From the NCBI GenBank assembly GCA_036674765.1, contig JARVKI010000200.1:1-23716 (forward strand): 23,716 bases of DNA, written 5' to 3'. Positions within the stretch are counted from its first letter, which is position 1; the number at the start of each line of letters is the position of its first letter. The notes beneath the pieces were generated by a model, which saw nothing but the letters and a program-made list of their open reading frames with translations, searched no databases and was not told the origin of the DNA. The stretch is from Seiridium cupressi. Its lineage: Eukaryota; Ascomycota; Sordariomycetes; Amphisphaeriales; Sporocadaceae. Below are positions 1 through 10,396 of the stretch, piece by piece. The translations under genes and the position numbers were made by a program.

Positions 1-1231
1 CTATGGGCGTTATGCACTCATTGGTGGCCCCTTGTTTGTCGGGTGGGGGGGGGGGTTCCGAATAAATTTCCAATTAGGCCAATAGGTTTTTGGCCCCCCC
101 CCCCCCCCCCCCCCCCTTCACCCCCTCTTCGGCGGACTATTTCTGGACCTGGCGGCGGACGGGTAGGGGCTGCATAGTGTAGCAAAGCATGAAGGTACTG
201 TAAGTGCGACATTGTGGATATTTAAGATGCATATGATAGCACAGCACGGTGAAGGCATGTAGCTAAAACTCATTGTGACAGACTGGATCTGCGTTGATGT
301 ATTGGTTAGCTGCGAGTATTTCGCATGCAAGTCATATTGCTGGCTGAGTTGGCATATACACACGGACACAGACAGGCCTAAATCTGTTGGCTGGCTCTTT
401 GCTTTTTTGGCCGCGATGCACTTTTGCCCAAGGCCTTGTTTGGTAACCGATGGCGAGGTTGGGTAGGATCTTAAGGTATTCGTTGAACTTGATGCATCGC
501 CCAACACCGCCAGACAGATCTAATCAACGCAGTTGGTGAGGTAGCAGCAATATTGGCTTTTCAAAAATCATCAAGTTTCATACTTTGGGGGCTGTCGTCG
601 TTCGTCATATGTCGAACGAACATGGATTACGAGGTTGGCGTCAGTTAGCTCTTACAAGAACCAGGAAACACAGTGCTAATGACGGATACCTCTAATAAGC
701 CCTGCTGCGCTTCCCCCAATCGACCCCACCGAACAAGCTCGCCAGCCCTTCCATTGGCATCACATCACACAGGCTGCCCACTGAACGAACGACCCCTGCA
801 ATCCTTGCGATCCAACCCCGATCCCGTCGAATCAAAATCTGTTGCGTTGCTCGTCCACGACTTGCAGCCGCCGGCCTCCAAGGAGGGTGTCTGCGTCAAA
901 TGCAACTTTAGTGGCCGTAGTGCCACACTTTGACCCGACTTCTATTCACTTCGACCGCCCGAGTAACTACCACTTTTTCGACAACCAGAATCGAGTTTTG
1001 CACGATTGCGACCGGCCTGATTGACATCATCAACGCTTCGAGCATCTCGGGGGATCGACCGCCGCTTTTTCTTGCGAGCAACTCCCTACTCTACACTTCC
1101 CTGCCGAACCTAAATAGCGGTCGGGCCCCGGTTGGGCTCCCATGGTTCCACCTTCACCACAACCGTCTCTGCCTTCTAGGTGAGACTAGAGCCTCGGAGA
1201 AGGCCCCGGCAGCGGATTCGTTCACCCAGCC
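1..1231. other. Left flank and leader of the 927-aa gene
   Basis: No gene is supported here. Positions 45-55 are an 11-base G run and 94-116 a 23-base C run, which could pair as a hairpin or be an assembly weak spot. From about 670 onward the + strand becomes pyrimidine-rich and GC-richer, as expected for a fungal promoter and 5' leader. A 13-codon upstream ORF (ATG at 1142, TGA ending at 1183) lies before the main ATG at 1232. A GTGAGA...CCCAG segment (1180-1230) looks like a possible leader intron; this is unproven. A 129-codon open frame on the minus strand (118-507) has no recognisable domain and is not called. Confidence 0.5.
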
Positions 1232-4015
1232 ATGGGCTCATCGTCGAAAGACAGGGCGGTCGACGCACTTGACGTGTCGGGCAGCGTCGCTACCGCCAGC
1301 GATGAGCGCCCGCGGAGGAGCAAGAGCGAGCGGGTCAAGGGCGACCAGGAACGGGAGCGGTCACGGGAAAGAGATAGAGATAGAGACGGGGACCGGGAGC
1401 GAGACAGAGAACATCGACACCGCAGCCACAAGTCCTCCAAGTCGCGCAGCTCCAAGATGGCCGCCGATGGCGATTCCCAAACCTCGTCCCACCGCCGGCC
1501 TCGCACCGAGGAGGAAAAGCTGAGACATCGCGAGAAGAAAGAGCGGGAACGAGAACGTGAAGAGAGGAAGAAGAAGACGTCATCTATGAGTGACCTGGTG
1601 CCCGAGATGAGCAGGAGTTCGCTGCAATCGAGCAAGGTCAGCTTGCCATATCCGTCTTTCAGCAAGGCACACAGCAAGGAGGATGTCTCCAGGGCGATAC
1701 AGGGTGACCATGAACCACCAACGCCCGAGCCCACCGATCTGGGTTCCAAGGCGAGCAGAAAGTCCAAGTCGCCTAGGCGTTCGGGAAGCAGTGCCGGTGG
1801 CAGCAGGAAGACGAGCGCAAAGAAGGATGACCGACCGCCCAGCCCACCCGAGACTGAGATGTCCGGGGAGAAGAGACGTAGCCATACTTCAACGCCGCGT
1901 ATGAGGGATGGCGATAGCCTCACACCCGACAGACCTAGCTCGAGGACCAGTGGTATTTCGAGATCGGATTCGAGAAGGGATGACAAGTCGAAATTGTCGA
2001 CCAAGTCCAAGGCATCGAGCCAGGCCACCTTTGTCAAATCACCGACTTTCAGACCCACGCCTCCTGGTATTCAACTCGTTGATGACGACGATTCGACAAC
2101 TAGTGATGACAAGACAGCTGGTGCTCGTTCTACGGCCACCTCCGTCTTACCGAAACGGATGGACTCGAGGAGATCAAGACGATCTGAACTAGATGATGAT
2201 TCTCCCGAGTCAGTCCAGGATTCCTCGCCGAAAACACCTACCGCGACGCCGCAATTTCCCCCTCCACAGATCTTCCCGAACGACAAACAACCACCGCCCA
2301 TGGCTTTCACCGAAAAAGAGCGTCCTACACCTGCAGCAACGCCCATGACTGACTTTGGTCCCCCGCCTCCCCCGCCTCTACTGCCGCCTCCCCCGCCACC
2401 CCTTAACATCCAAGAAGTGCCTCGGATCGATTACCTCTTGCAGAATGGTGGTTTGATGCATCCTGTGCCGAAAAACTTCCTTTCCGTGCTACCGAGGCCT
2501 AACGGCACTCGGCCTTCAAATCCACCATTGGCTGGCACCGAGGTCCTGTTCGCGCCTTTCTTCAACCTCCTGGACCAGTATCAGAATGTGATTCACAAGC
2601 AAGGCTCAGTAGCAGTAGCGACAGGACATCGATCGGTAGCTAGGCGATTACTCGACAGACTGGAAGACGTGTTTTCACGAGATCTACCTGCTGAAGGGTG
2701 CTCATGTGTCATGTGTGAGAAGACGCCCGAAGATCACCGCGGACTGGGTTGGGGAGAAGTACTGGAGAGGGTGGGGGGTCGAGTAGAGATGCCCGCGTGG
2801 CCACCGTTCGACCTCGCAACGCTGAGCACAGCAGCGACGGAACGTCTTGGCGATCTACCACCGAGACCATCGTCACCCGTGAAGTTGGATCCGGATATTG
2901 CTGAAGAGTTCAGAGATCACTATCTTCGACAGTCCAAGAAGGTCAGATCTGCTGTCGATAAGTGGATGAACGTATGTGCCGAGGCACCGGCACCACCGCC
3001 TTCAGACGTCGACGATGAGACGCTCTCGTTTGCCATCCTGACAAGCCTCGAACAGGAAGAGAGACCTTACTTCAATGCACTCTTGGCGGGTTCGCATGAG
3101 CTGAAGCCTGACGTCAGAGCGCCAACGCCAAATGTTCGCAAACCACGCGTAGACTTCATTATAAAGATGGGACTCTCTCTTCAGCGATTGTATCGCCTGA
3201 CCCAACCCCCTCGTGATGCTGAGGTGGCCATGTACCTAGTCAAAAATCCTTTTCACCATGACGTTCTGGTGACCATCACCGACATCAGCCCGCAGGAATG
3301 GGAGATTCTTACTTCCGGTCGCTTTGACGGCTTTCTCTGGTCTGGCGCGGACGGCGACGATGGAATTACGCCGACAGCAGAGTATCCTGGTTCTCGCGGT
3401 GCAACACCCGCATCTGGCTTCTTTTCGCCACCGCCATCGCGGCCAGGAACGGGCATGGGACCTGGGTTTCGTGCTACACCTGGACTTGGTGCGTCAAGGA
3501 ATACAACACCTTTCTCCGGTGTGTATAGTCGGGGTGCAACGCCGGCCTCTTTCGTCTCTCTGTCCGCTTCCGCCACTCAAGGACAAAATCGCCAAGCTGT
3601 GTCCCATGACGAGGAGCTTGAGATGGCCGTTCTTGCCGAAGTCGAACGCGAGATTTATCAGGGTATGGAGGCCCTGGAAGATGCGTTTGAAACCCTCCAC
3701 CATCGTGCCGAGATGGTCCGCAATGCACTACGAGAACGGAATGCCGGTCTGATGATGCGCATGCAGCAGCGACGAGCGGGACGGATTGATGTCCTGCCGC
3801 AGCTCAGCGGCGACAGCGTGAACGGGTTTGAGCGCCCTTCCTGGGCCGCCGGCGAGGATGAGACTAGCGAGAGCGACTGGGGCGGTGACGATATGGAAAG
3901 TCTAGCACCGGACGACTCAGCGAGTAATATCAGTAGCAGCAGACATCGGAGACCGAAACGGAGAACCGAACGCAGAACGCCTGCACCCATTGAGGAAGAT
4001 GACGAGGAGAACTAG
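1232..4015 (+). CDS. Low-complexity RS/RE-rich, proline-rich fungal protein, 927 aa, function unknown
   Basis: A single uninterrupted frame runs from an ATG in good context (CAGCCATGGG) to TAG at 4013-4015. I do not recognise a named family. The N-terminal ~110 residues are rich in Arg/Glu/Asp/Ser/His dipeptides (RERERSRERDRDRD-like), resembling RS/RE regions of nuclear RNA-associated proteins. Residues ~110-370 are Ser/Pro/Lys-rich and probably disordered. A polyproline block (two runs of six prolines around LL) falls at ~375-390. A more ordered part follows (~395-730): helical stretches, a CSCVMC cysteine cluster near 490, and several buried-type segments up to IRQ-poor, Gly/Thr/Pro-rich repeats (GATPAS-type) at ~720-780. 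Residues ~790-850 look like an amphipathic or coiled-coil helix, and the tail alternates acidic and basic clusters. Its size, codon use and composition support a real nuclear or scaffold-type protein; the role is inference only. Confidence 0.9.
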   Translation: MGSSSKDRAVDALDVSGSVATASDERPRRSKSERVKGDQERERSRERDRDRDGDRERDREHRHRSHKSSKSRSSKMAADGDSQTSSHRRPRTEEEKLRHREKKEREREREERKKKTSSMSDLVPEMSRSSLQSSKVSLPYPSFSKAHSKEDVSRAIQGDHEPPTPEPTDLGSKASRKSKSPRRSGSSAGGSRKTSAKKDDRPPSPPETEMSGEKRRSHTSTPRMRDGDSLTPDRPSSRTSGISRSDSRRDDKSKLSTKSKASSQATFVKSPTFRPTPPGIQLVDDDDSTTSDDKTAGARSTATSVLPKRMDSRRSRRSELDDDSPESVQDSSPKTPTATPQFPPPQIFPNDKQPPPMAFTEKERPTPAATPMTDFGPPPPPPLLPPPPPPLNIQEVPRIDYLLQNGGLMHPVPKNFLSVLPRPNGTRPSNPPLAGTEVLFAPFFNLLDQYQNVIHKQGSVAVATGHRSVARRLLDRLEDVFSRDLPAEGCSCVMCEKTPEDHRGLGWGEVLERVGGRVEMPAWPPFDLATLSTAATERLGDLPPRPSSPVKLDPDIAEEFRDHYLRQSKKVRSAVDKWMNVCAEAPAPPPSDVDDETLSFAILTSLEQEERPYFNALLAGSHELKPDVRAPTPNVRKPRVDFIIKMGLSLQRLYRLTQPPRDAEVAMYLVKNPFHHDVLVTITDISPQEWEILTSGRFDGFLWSGADGDDGITPTAEYPGSRGATPASGFFSPPPSRPGTGMGPGFRATPGLGASRNTTPFSGVYSRGATPASFVSLSASATQGQNRQAVSHDEELEMAVLAEVEREIYQGMEALEDAFETLHHRAEMVRNALRERNAGLMMRMQQRRAGRIDVLPQLSGDSVNGFERPSWAAGEDETSESDWGGDDMESLAPDDSASNISSSRHRRPKRRTERRTPAPIEEDDEEN

Positions 4016-6338
4016 GTTGGGTCTTTCAGGAATATACTTGAACATCACAAGACATCAAGTCCGGGGAGGAATGGAACCATGTGGTTAGTGCTAGGCACAG
4101 ATTTTGCTCATGTTGGCTTGGAGTCTTCTGTGATGAAAACGCAGAAGCACCCTTGCTAGCTATTAGGGGGAAAGGTCAATATCAATGTGTTCACCAGGAG
4201 TCGTCTAGCCCAGCAAGATGATTCTAGGCACTGAGGGGCTCGAAAGAGGGTGTATAGCATGGAGGCAAGGACATTTTCTCATCTCTCTACGCATTTTGCA
4301 TGGGATCGGAGTTTGCTGTTTTTTATTGTTGCTTTTTCCTCCTAGGTTGTTGACACGTTCTTTGATCTATCTTGACGACTAGATTCTAGGACCGGGAGGG
4401 CATGGCCATGGACTCGTGTAGTATGCAAGCGAACTTGGTTGACGATAAGTCAGCCATATAAAATGAATTGAAGATACCGATTTGCTTGTTGCCATATGAA
4501 TCATTTCATCTCTTGCACATATTCTTTGAGTGCTAAACAAAGATCTGACCTTGTAGATATAGCTAATAAGTGAAGCTTCCGCACCTAGTGAAACCTGGCG
4601 GTGTTATAGTGCCATAACGGATTAGTCCAAGCGCTCATCATGAACCAGCATGTCCTAGGGGTAGCAAGTGGTTTCCAGTGTTTGTTGGTCTTAGAACCGG
4701 TAGTGTTGTTGATTATTCAAGTGAACTGATGGATGGTCTACTAATCGAAGCTCCAAGTGTGTAGGGTACTGTCAGTATGCTGTGATGATAACATGAGAGG
4801 GGAAAAGGAAAGAAACATAGTTAACCAAAGGGCTTTCAAGACTTCTTGGTAATTGCCATGACTTGGTCCATGGTATCGTCGTGATCTGACATTTCCCCAA
4901 CGGATACTGTCCGGGATTTCAACTACCATCGTGAAGCAGAGCGTGACAATGGCTTAAGAGGTTGCATGGGCGTTGGTTTGGGGGCTATTTGTAAGTCGGT
5001 CAAACGGTCAGATCGGCATAAAGTTGATAGCGCGTAGCAATTTGGCGTGGTAGCGACCGATACTGGAATCATAGGAACATGGATCTGTTTAGTGGCACCT
5101 ACAATATATCTATTCAACATCACTAAACCAACACACTACAATATATAATTAGCTACCTATATGCATGACTCGTGTTATAAGGTAGAAGAATGTCTCCCTA
5201 ACTAGTATTTCCCAGCTCGTTCTTTGATAGAGTACGAGCGAATACCTATTCACTCCATACATCTGTCATCGTGTCACAGTTGACCTGCGCCATTTGTCTT
5301 TTATCTCAATAATCCCTAGCATCGACGAAGTGGTCGTCGTATCACATTTTGAAGCCAGCTCTCTATTCTACTCTCCACTATTCCACTACAATGCCATGTC
5401 CGTGCTAGCTATCTTGGAGGGCTGCGAGAGTATGCCGCTGAATATTTCCATTGTGTAATAATCCCACAACTTGAGGATGGTTGGAAAAGGGAACGTCGAC
5501 TTTGGTACCAGTGGTATCAAGTCCTCTAGAGCTTCGCCTGAACATTTTTATTCCATAAAAGCTGCAATGAATCCTCTAGTGGGCTCTTATGGTTTGTAAT
5601 TCGCTCCTCCGATATCCTGAACAGGCGTAGGATTCCGATCTTGTCAAAAGGACTATTATCACCAACCATGGCAGCCAAGCCCTGTGTTAATAGTAGTATC
5701 TCGGGCATGCTATCATTGTTATTATTATTATGTTTAATGTCTACGTAAATAAGTTAACGGGCTTACCGTAGTCTTATTAATGGTATAAATCGTAATAAAT
5801 AACGTATATATATAAATGGTCACAATTGGGGGAGTCTGAAGTGTGGTCTGAAAGGATAGATTAAGAGAGCTCCGAAACAATTGGAACGGGAGGGTTTGTA
5901 TGGGCGGCATTACTACCTCGCCATCACTGCCTTATTTTTGGTGTATGCACTATTATTGTGCGGGTACGTCTCCGAGGGATAACTTGAACATATAGCACTC
6001 TGTAATGGTCCTTTGATGCGACACAGACATCTGAACCACGGAACTCGAAATGCAATAAATGATGGTTAGTACTTCACCAGTTACACCAACCCCACAACTA
6101 ATCATAATTTTCCCATCTAAATATATGCGCCGACGGGAAACGTTATCCGATTTTCTTTGCTGGTACCGGCAATATAGTAAATTTACACAAATCTACTGAC
6201 GGTCCCATTGAATCGCGCTCCCAGTCATCACTCCTCCAGCAAGTCTCGGACTCGATATCCAGACAGATAAATTACCTCGTTTATTACAGTATTCACCACA
6301 GAGGTATTCATCATAGAGAACGGCGACATGTCATGCCT
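4016..6338. other. Gene-poor interval with 3' UTR and an AT-rich tract
   Basis: This contains the 3' region of the 927-aa gene, then spacer. Small ATG frames on the minus strand at 4741-4929 and 4923-5123 have no recognisable motif. About 5700-5830 is strongly AT-rich with an ATT microsatellite (TTATTATTATTATG). A protein-like but broken frame lies at 5386-5708 (listed separately). I saw no tRNA, terminal repeats or transposase. Confidence 0.5.
5386..5708 (-). pseudogene. Possible decayed gene fragment, unrecognised
   Basis: On the minus strand an ATG at 5706-5708 opens a 60-codon frame with ordinary amino-acid composition (helical, SEER and PLEDSLQLLW motifs). It stops at a TAG near 5526. 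One frame over, starting at about 5545, another ~45 codons (LEDLIPLVPKSTFPFP, then LKLWDYYTMEIFSGIL) run to TAG at 5386-5388. The two pieces read like one protein split by a single frameshift. Just upstream is a GTAAGC...GATAG segment that could be an intron. I cannot name the family, and random ORFs in AT-rich DNA remain an alternative. Confidence 0.3.
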
Positions 6339-7608
6339 TCAATAAACATCCAAGGCAGTTGGCCTTCCAACGGCTTGAATAGTAACGGAAAGACGTGGCC
6401 AAGGTTCCAGACTTAGCAGATCGCCGAGGCTCCCTCGCTGTATTCCTTTCCAGGTTCCACTTCCCCATTTGAATCCCTGACCTCCCTCATCAGTCCCTAG
6501 CTGTACTCTTGGCAGACGGGGGTGTTGCATGGAGTGCCAGGGGATTGTTGTTGGCGCGCTGAATCCCACTATCTATTATATACTGGAAGAAAACAGCCCT
6601 GATATACCTATTGCCGTCCGGTACCCGATAAACTCTGACACGAAGAGTGCGAGAGACACGAGCAGGAGACACGGACCATGAGTATGCTGTGGATGGATCG
6701 TAGACACGAAGAAGAGTGATTGCTGTGAATCGCCGCATTAAAGCAGATCATATTTATTAATTTGAAAGGCCATTGACATATTGGGCGCAAGCTTTACCTT
6801 TACCACACGTCTGGCATCTGCATTGCAAAACATCCATTGGTTGATTACTGCCACATGTGGAACAGCTTCCAAGGACCGGACTTTTGAAGAAGAACTCTAA
6901 GAGATCTTTGGCGAACTCCGGAGCCTCCCGGATAGTCTCATCGTATAGGTCCTTGATTTCTGATATCCCTAAGCTATTCCCGAGGTGCTTCCCTGCAAAC
7001 TTTATCGCTATTTGACGGAGGTCTCTTACTGTATCTGGCGTCAATGTGAATACGTCAGGAACAGTCCGGAGGAAAAGAGCCATATCATTGGCTTGCTCCA
7101 GTGCCCTGCAATACTTTTCAACGGATAGGCACTGCAAGCCACTGATCTGATACTTGTCGGCTAGTGCAAAGACTCTGGCATTGATACGTGCGGTGGATAG
7201 GTCATCTACGCCTTCAGCACTATATATTTCGACTCCGTCGTCATAGTCTCCGGTATAGAAGTACTTGACCATCCGTTGCACGAGCGGTAGAGAATCTTCA
7301 ACCATATCAAATGTGCCTGAAGTCGCTTCCTGGGGTTTGTCAGCACCACAAGCAGTGTAAATGTCAACAGGAACTGAACCTTGAAAGCACTGTTGCAGGC
7401 AGCACGGAAAACTGCTGACTGACAACAAATGACAACCTTGTGCATCGATATGTCCTGACCTTCGCAGAGTATACGGAAATCGGTGTTTTCTTCTTGTTCT
7501 TGTGCCCTACGATTTGTTGATGGCAGGGAATGAGTGTCGATGAATGGGCGCTTACCTTGCCATTGCAGCCAAGAGATTACGAGAAAATTTGCTCGTGTTT
7601 ATAGGCAT
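6339..7608 (-). CDS. BTB/POZ domain protein with C-terminal Cys-rich zinc-type motif
   Basis: Proposed exons, minus strand: 7608-7556, 7506-7380, 7329-6798, 6722-6608, 6558-6339; 1047 nt, 348 aa, TGA at 6339-6341. Exons 1-3 are well supported. Intron 1 is GTAAGC...CGTAG (49 nt). Intron 2 is GTTCAG...CCCAG (50 nt) with a GCTGAC branch. Splicing joins DFRILCEGQ and HKVVICCQSAVFRAACNSAF to TFDMVEDSLPLVQRMVKYFY and TGDYDD, the standard fungal BTB core (~residues 28-95). A helical region follows, then a CxxC...CxCxxC motif near residue 230, probably zinc-binding. BTB proteins mediate dimerisation, often as Cul3 adaptors; no partner is visible here. Exons 4-5 are inferred from coding-like frames and matching phases. 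If intron 3 is retained, the protein ends at 6757 (250 aa). Confidence 0.75.
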
Positions 7609-8626
7609 ACTTGATAATAAAGTTTCGTGGGGATTTCCTTGAAGAGCAAGACAACAGAGAAGTGGCACGTCGAGATACTTGGATTGCGAAACGGGTTTTG
7701 AAGCCTTGTATCTAACTATACAGACCTACCTTTTACTTTCTCGGTGGATTGCGTCACATTAGCGAGGCATAGGTGACTATGGCGGTTAGGTTCAGCCTGC
7801 CGAGAATAAATGATCTATGCTGGATAACCGCAGAAATTCCCATTGCGATGATCACTTTTATGCTGCTACCGTTCACCATGCTCGGCATGAAGGCTTTCGC
7901 CGACAGTCATGTGCAACGTGATCGTGAATAGACGATGGAGTTGTTTGATAACATGTTTTATTCGTTGCCAGTCGCGGGCCTGGGTACGATGTTTGGACTA
8001 TCGGCCTTGGCGGCGAAGACACCTGTACCAACGGTTCCCACTCGGGCTTGCAGTGTTCGATATTACGTCAACCACAAGCAACGCGCACTTTGGACAGAGG
8101 GTTGGTTTTGGCGGCTTCGTAGTTACTATTGGCTCTGAAGTTGATTTCGTCTTATGGTGTACCCAAGCGACTTACTGGTATTGGTATATAAACGATGTTA
8201 TGTGTAAATCAAGAAGCTACAGACTTTACACTCCCCAAAAGCTGCAGCCTGCATCTTTGAATTAAGATAACGAGGAGCTCTTTACTATATAAGGTCCGAG
8301 ACAGGTGGTTGGAAATGGCTTGATACTGTTAAGTACATTATCAATATAACTTGTCAAAGGTCGAGCAGTGGAAGCAGACGCAAATGCATGAAATATGTCC
8401 ATGTGCGTTGGCATCAAAGTTAGCCCAACAGCACTGACCTTCGATTTTTAAGTTTGCACAGCGCGATCAAGCATTTCCCCGCACTTGAAGCTGTCTAGAA
8501 ATCAATGGGCTGGACAGGGGTGGTGTCAAGACGAAGTTGTGTCTACGGCCATAGTGTACGGGTGAAGTCAAAGTCAAAAATTAAACGTCTATTCGCGATT
8601 AAAATTTCACTTGGATTTGAAGTAAA
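7609..8626. other. Intergenic: BTB gene promoter and GABA-T 3' side
   Basis: No intact gene is supported. A 50-codon ATG frame at 7779-7931 (+) has one hydrophobic stretch (IPIAMITFMLLPFTMLGM) that could span a membrane. The same frame stays open after its TAG until 8138, with a second hydrophobic segment (LPVAGLGTMFGLSALAA). This could be a small membrane protein, a remnant or chance; it is discussed as a finding. The rest shows nothing I can name. Confidence 0.4.
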
Positions 8627-10396
8627 CTACAGGGCCCCCAGTACCTTATCAAAAGCGGCAATTAGAATTGGGACTGGTGCATAGTTAGCGATGGACTATA
8701 TCTTGTCAATCAAGGGGGCAAAAAGAGAACATACTGTGCTCTTCCTCGAATATAAGCATTGGCCGCAACCTAATGGTCTGCTTCCCGCAGGTGCCAGCTA
8801 GTACTCCGAGACTTTTTAAAGACTTGACAAGGGCAGCCGCGTCGGTGGTATCAAAGGCAATATAGGTGCTTTTCATTGGTTAGCAGGTCTCATTCGTGAG
8901 TCAAATAGAGCTTGATGCCATACCCTTGACCCTTTCCACGAAGATTAACCACATAGTTAGGGTATTTCTGGGCGAGCTTTTCCATCTCTGCATACAACAC
9001 ATCTCCAACGCGGGCCTGCTCATGTTAGCTTAGGCAAAGAGACGACCAGAACAAACACATACACATTGTGCTACGAGGTCCTTGTCGAGGATCTCCTGGA
9101 TGATAGCCTTGCACATAATGACTCGGGCGGCGTCTCCCATCCACCTACACATTGTTAGACTACCTGGAAAGCGAGGGAAGCTGTAGGAAAGACTCACGTA
9201 TTAAACTGGCGGTAAGCCTTGTCGGGAATCAAAGCGCGATCGCCGAAGAAGTAGCCTGCCGTTTGAGCCTTCTTGGAGAAGGTCACAATGTCCGGTGGCG
9301 AAGACAGGTTCCAGTGATCGTGACCCCAAAACTTGCCCGTGGCACCAAATCCTGAACTGTGTTAGCGGCCAACCATGTGGAGAGTTGTGCGTTATTCAGG
9401 GGAAATGTTTACCTGTCTGAACCTCATCGACAATCATCATTACGTTGTGCTTCTTTGTGATATCTCGTAGGCCTTGGAAAAAGGAGGGCGAGGCATGGTT
9501 GTCGCCGCCTTCGCTCTGAATTGGCTCCACGATGAGTGCTGCAACGGGGCAATGCCTTCTCCAAGTCAGTTTGTGTACCAATTCGAAACAAGTAGAGGGG
9601 AACCACGCACCAAGTCTTGATTAATTCCTCAACAGCCTGCAGACATCGCTTCTCTTCCGCCTCGTTCTCCGCCTCGTACTTCTCCAAGGGATATTTCCTC
9701 TCAGGGAAAGGTGCTTGAGGCCAGTTGAATGAGGGGATATCGAGCTTGTGTACGGCCTTGGATCTGGTAGTTGACAAACTACCAAAGCCACGCCCGTGAA
9801 AAGAGTCGGCAAAGCTCAAGACGGCAAGATCGGGCGAACCTGGCTTGCTGTTGTTGAGACAAGATTTGATCTCCTCACTGCTCCATTCTGCGCCCTCTCC
9901 TCTCTCTTTCCGCCTGTAGAGCATGAAGGAGGCTTTAAACGCAAGCTCGTTGGCCTCGGAGCCTGACTGAGCAGTGAAAATATGATCGAGACCTTGTGGG
10001 GCAACCTTCAACAGACCATCCTGGAGGATCTCTCCCCAAATGCTGGAGGGGAAGTTTCCAATAGCCGGACGGTTCACAAGCGCCGAGATCATCTCGGGGG
10101 AATGTGCTGCGGCAATGGCCGCCGGGTGGTTATACCCAATAGGAATAGAGGCGATTTGCGAGTACACATCAAGATACCGATTACCATCAACGTCAACGAT
10201 GCTGTGGGAGAATACTGATTAGCCTGGCTCACAAGCATAGATTTCGGGATTCGTACTATGTTCCCTGGCTCTTGTCGTAGTCCACTACGAAATGCACGGC
10301 GCGTGCATCGAAGAAGGCATCTAGCTTCTTTGCAGTAGCCTTGGACAAAGGCCCGGGGACCTCCGTCGCGACCGAGTTCTCGAGAACACCAGGCAT
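8627..10396 (-). CDS. 4-aminobutyrate (GABA) transaminase
   Basis: PLP-dependent class-III aminotransferase: GABA + 2-oxoglutarate gives succinate semialdehyde + glutamate, the first catabolic step of the GABA shunt. Eight exons close in frame: 10396-10257, 10201-9611, 9555-9413, 9351-9198, 9144-9063, 9015-8924, 8868-8735, 8673-8627 (1383 nt, 460 aa, TAG at 8627-8629). Introns are 47-61 nt, most with CTAAC/CTAAT/CTGAC branch sites. Family landmarks in order: [67 protein letters not shown] (PLP lysine probably Lys319), QFNTWMGD, LRGKGQGTYIAFD, and IRLRP near the end. The whole protein resembles yeast Uga1 (471 aa). I chose the ATG at 10396 because the in-frame extension upstream has no other ATG; no mitochondrial presequence is seen. 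It is divergent from the SSADH remnant at 11077. Confidence 0.95.

Noticed and set aside
118..507. A 129-codon minus-strand open frame at the left edge
   Set aside because: No ATG at its annotated beginning that is well placed, no recognisable motif, and it runs next to the homopolymer tract.
1222..2058. A 278-codon minus-strand open frame rich in Ser, Leu and Arg
   Set aside because: It is the antisense shadow of the low-complexity head of the 927-aa gene; its composition mirrors that codon bias and shows no domain.
4741..5123. Two overlapping minus-strand frames (ATGGTAG junction)
   Set aside because: Neither has recognisable motifs or splice signals; the first has only a GTG-ATG start and biased small-residue content.
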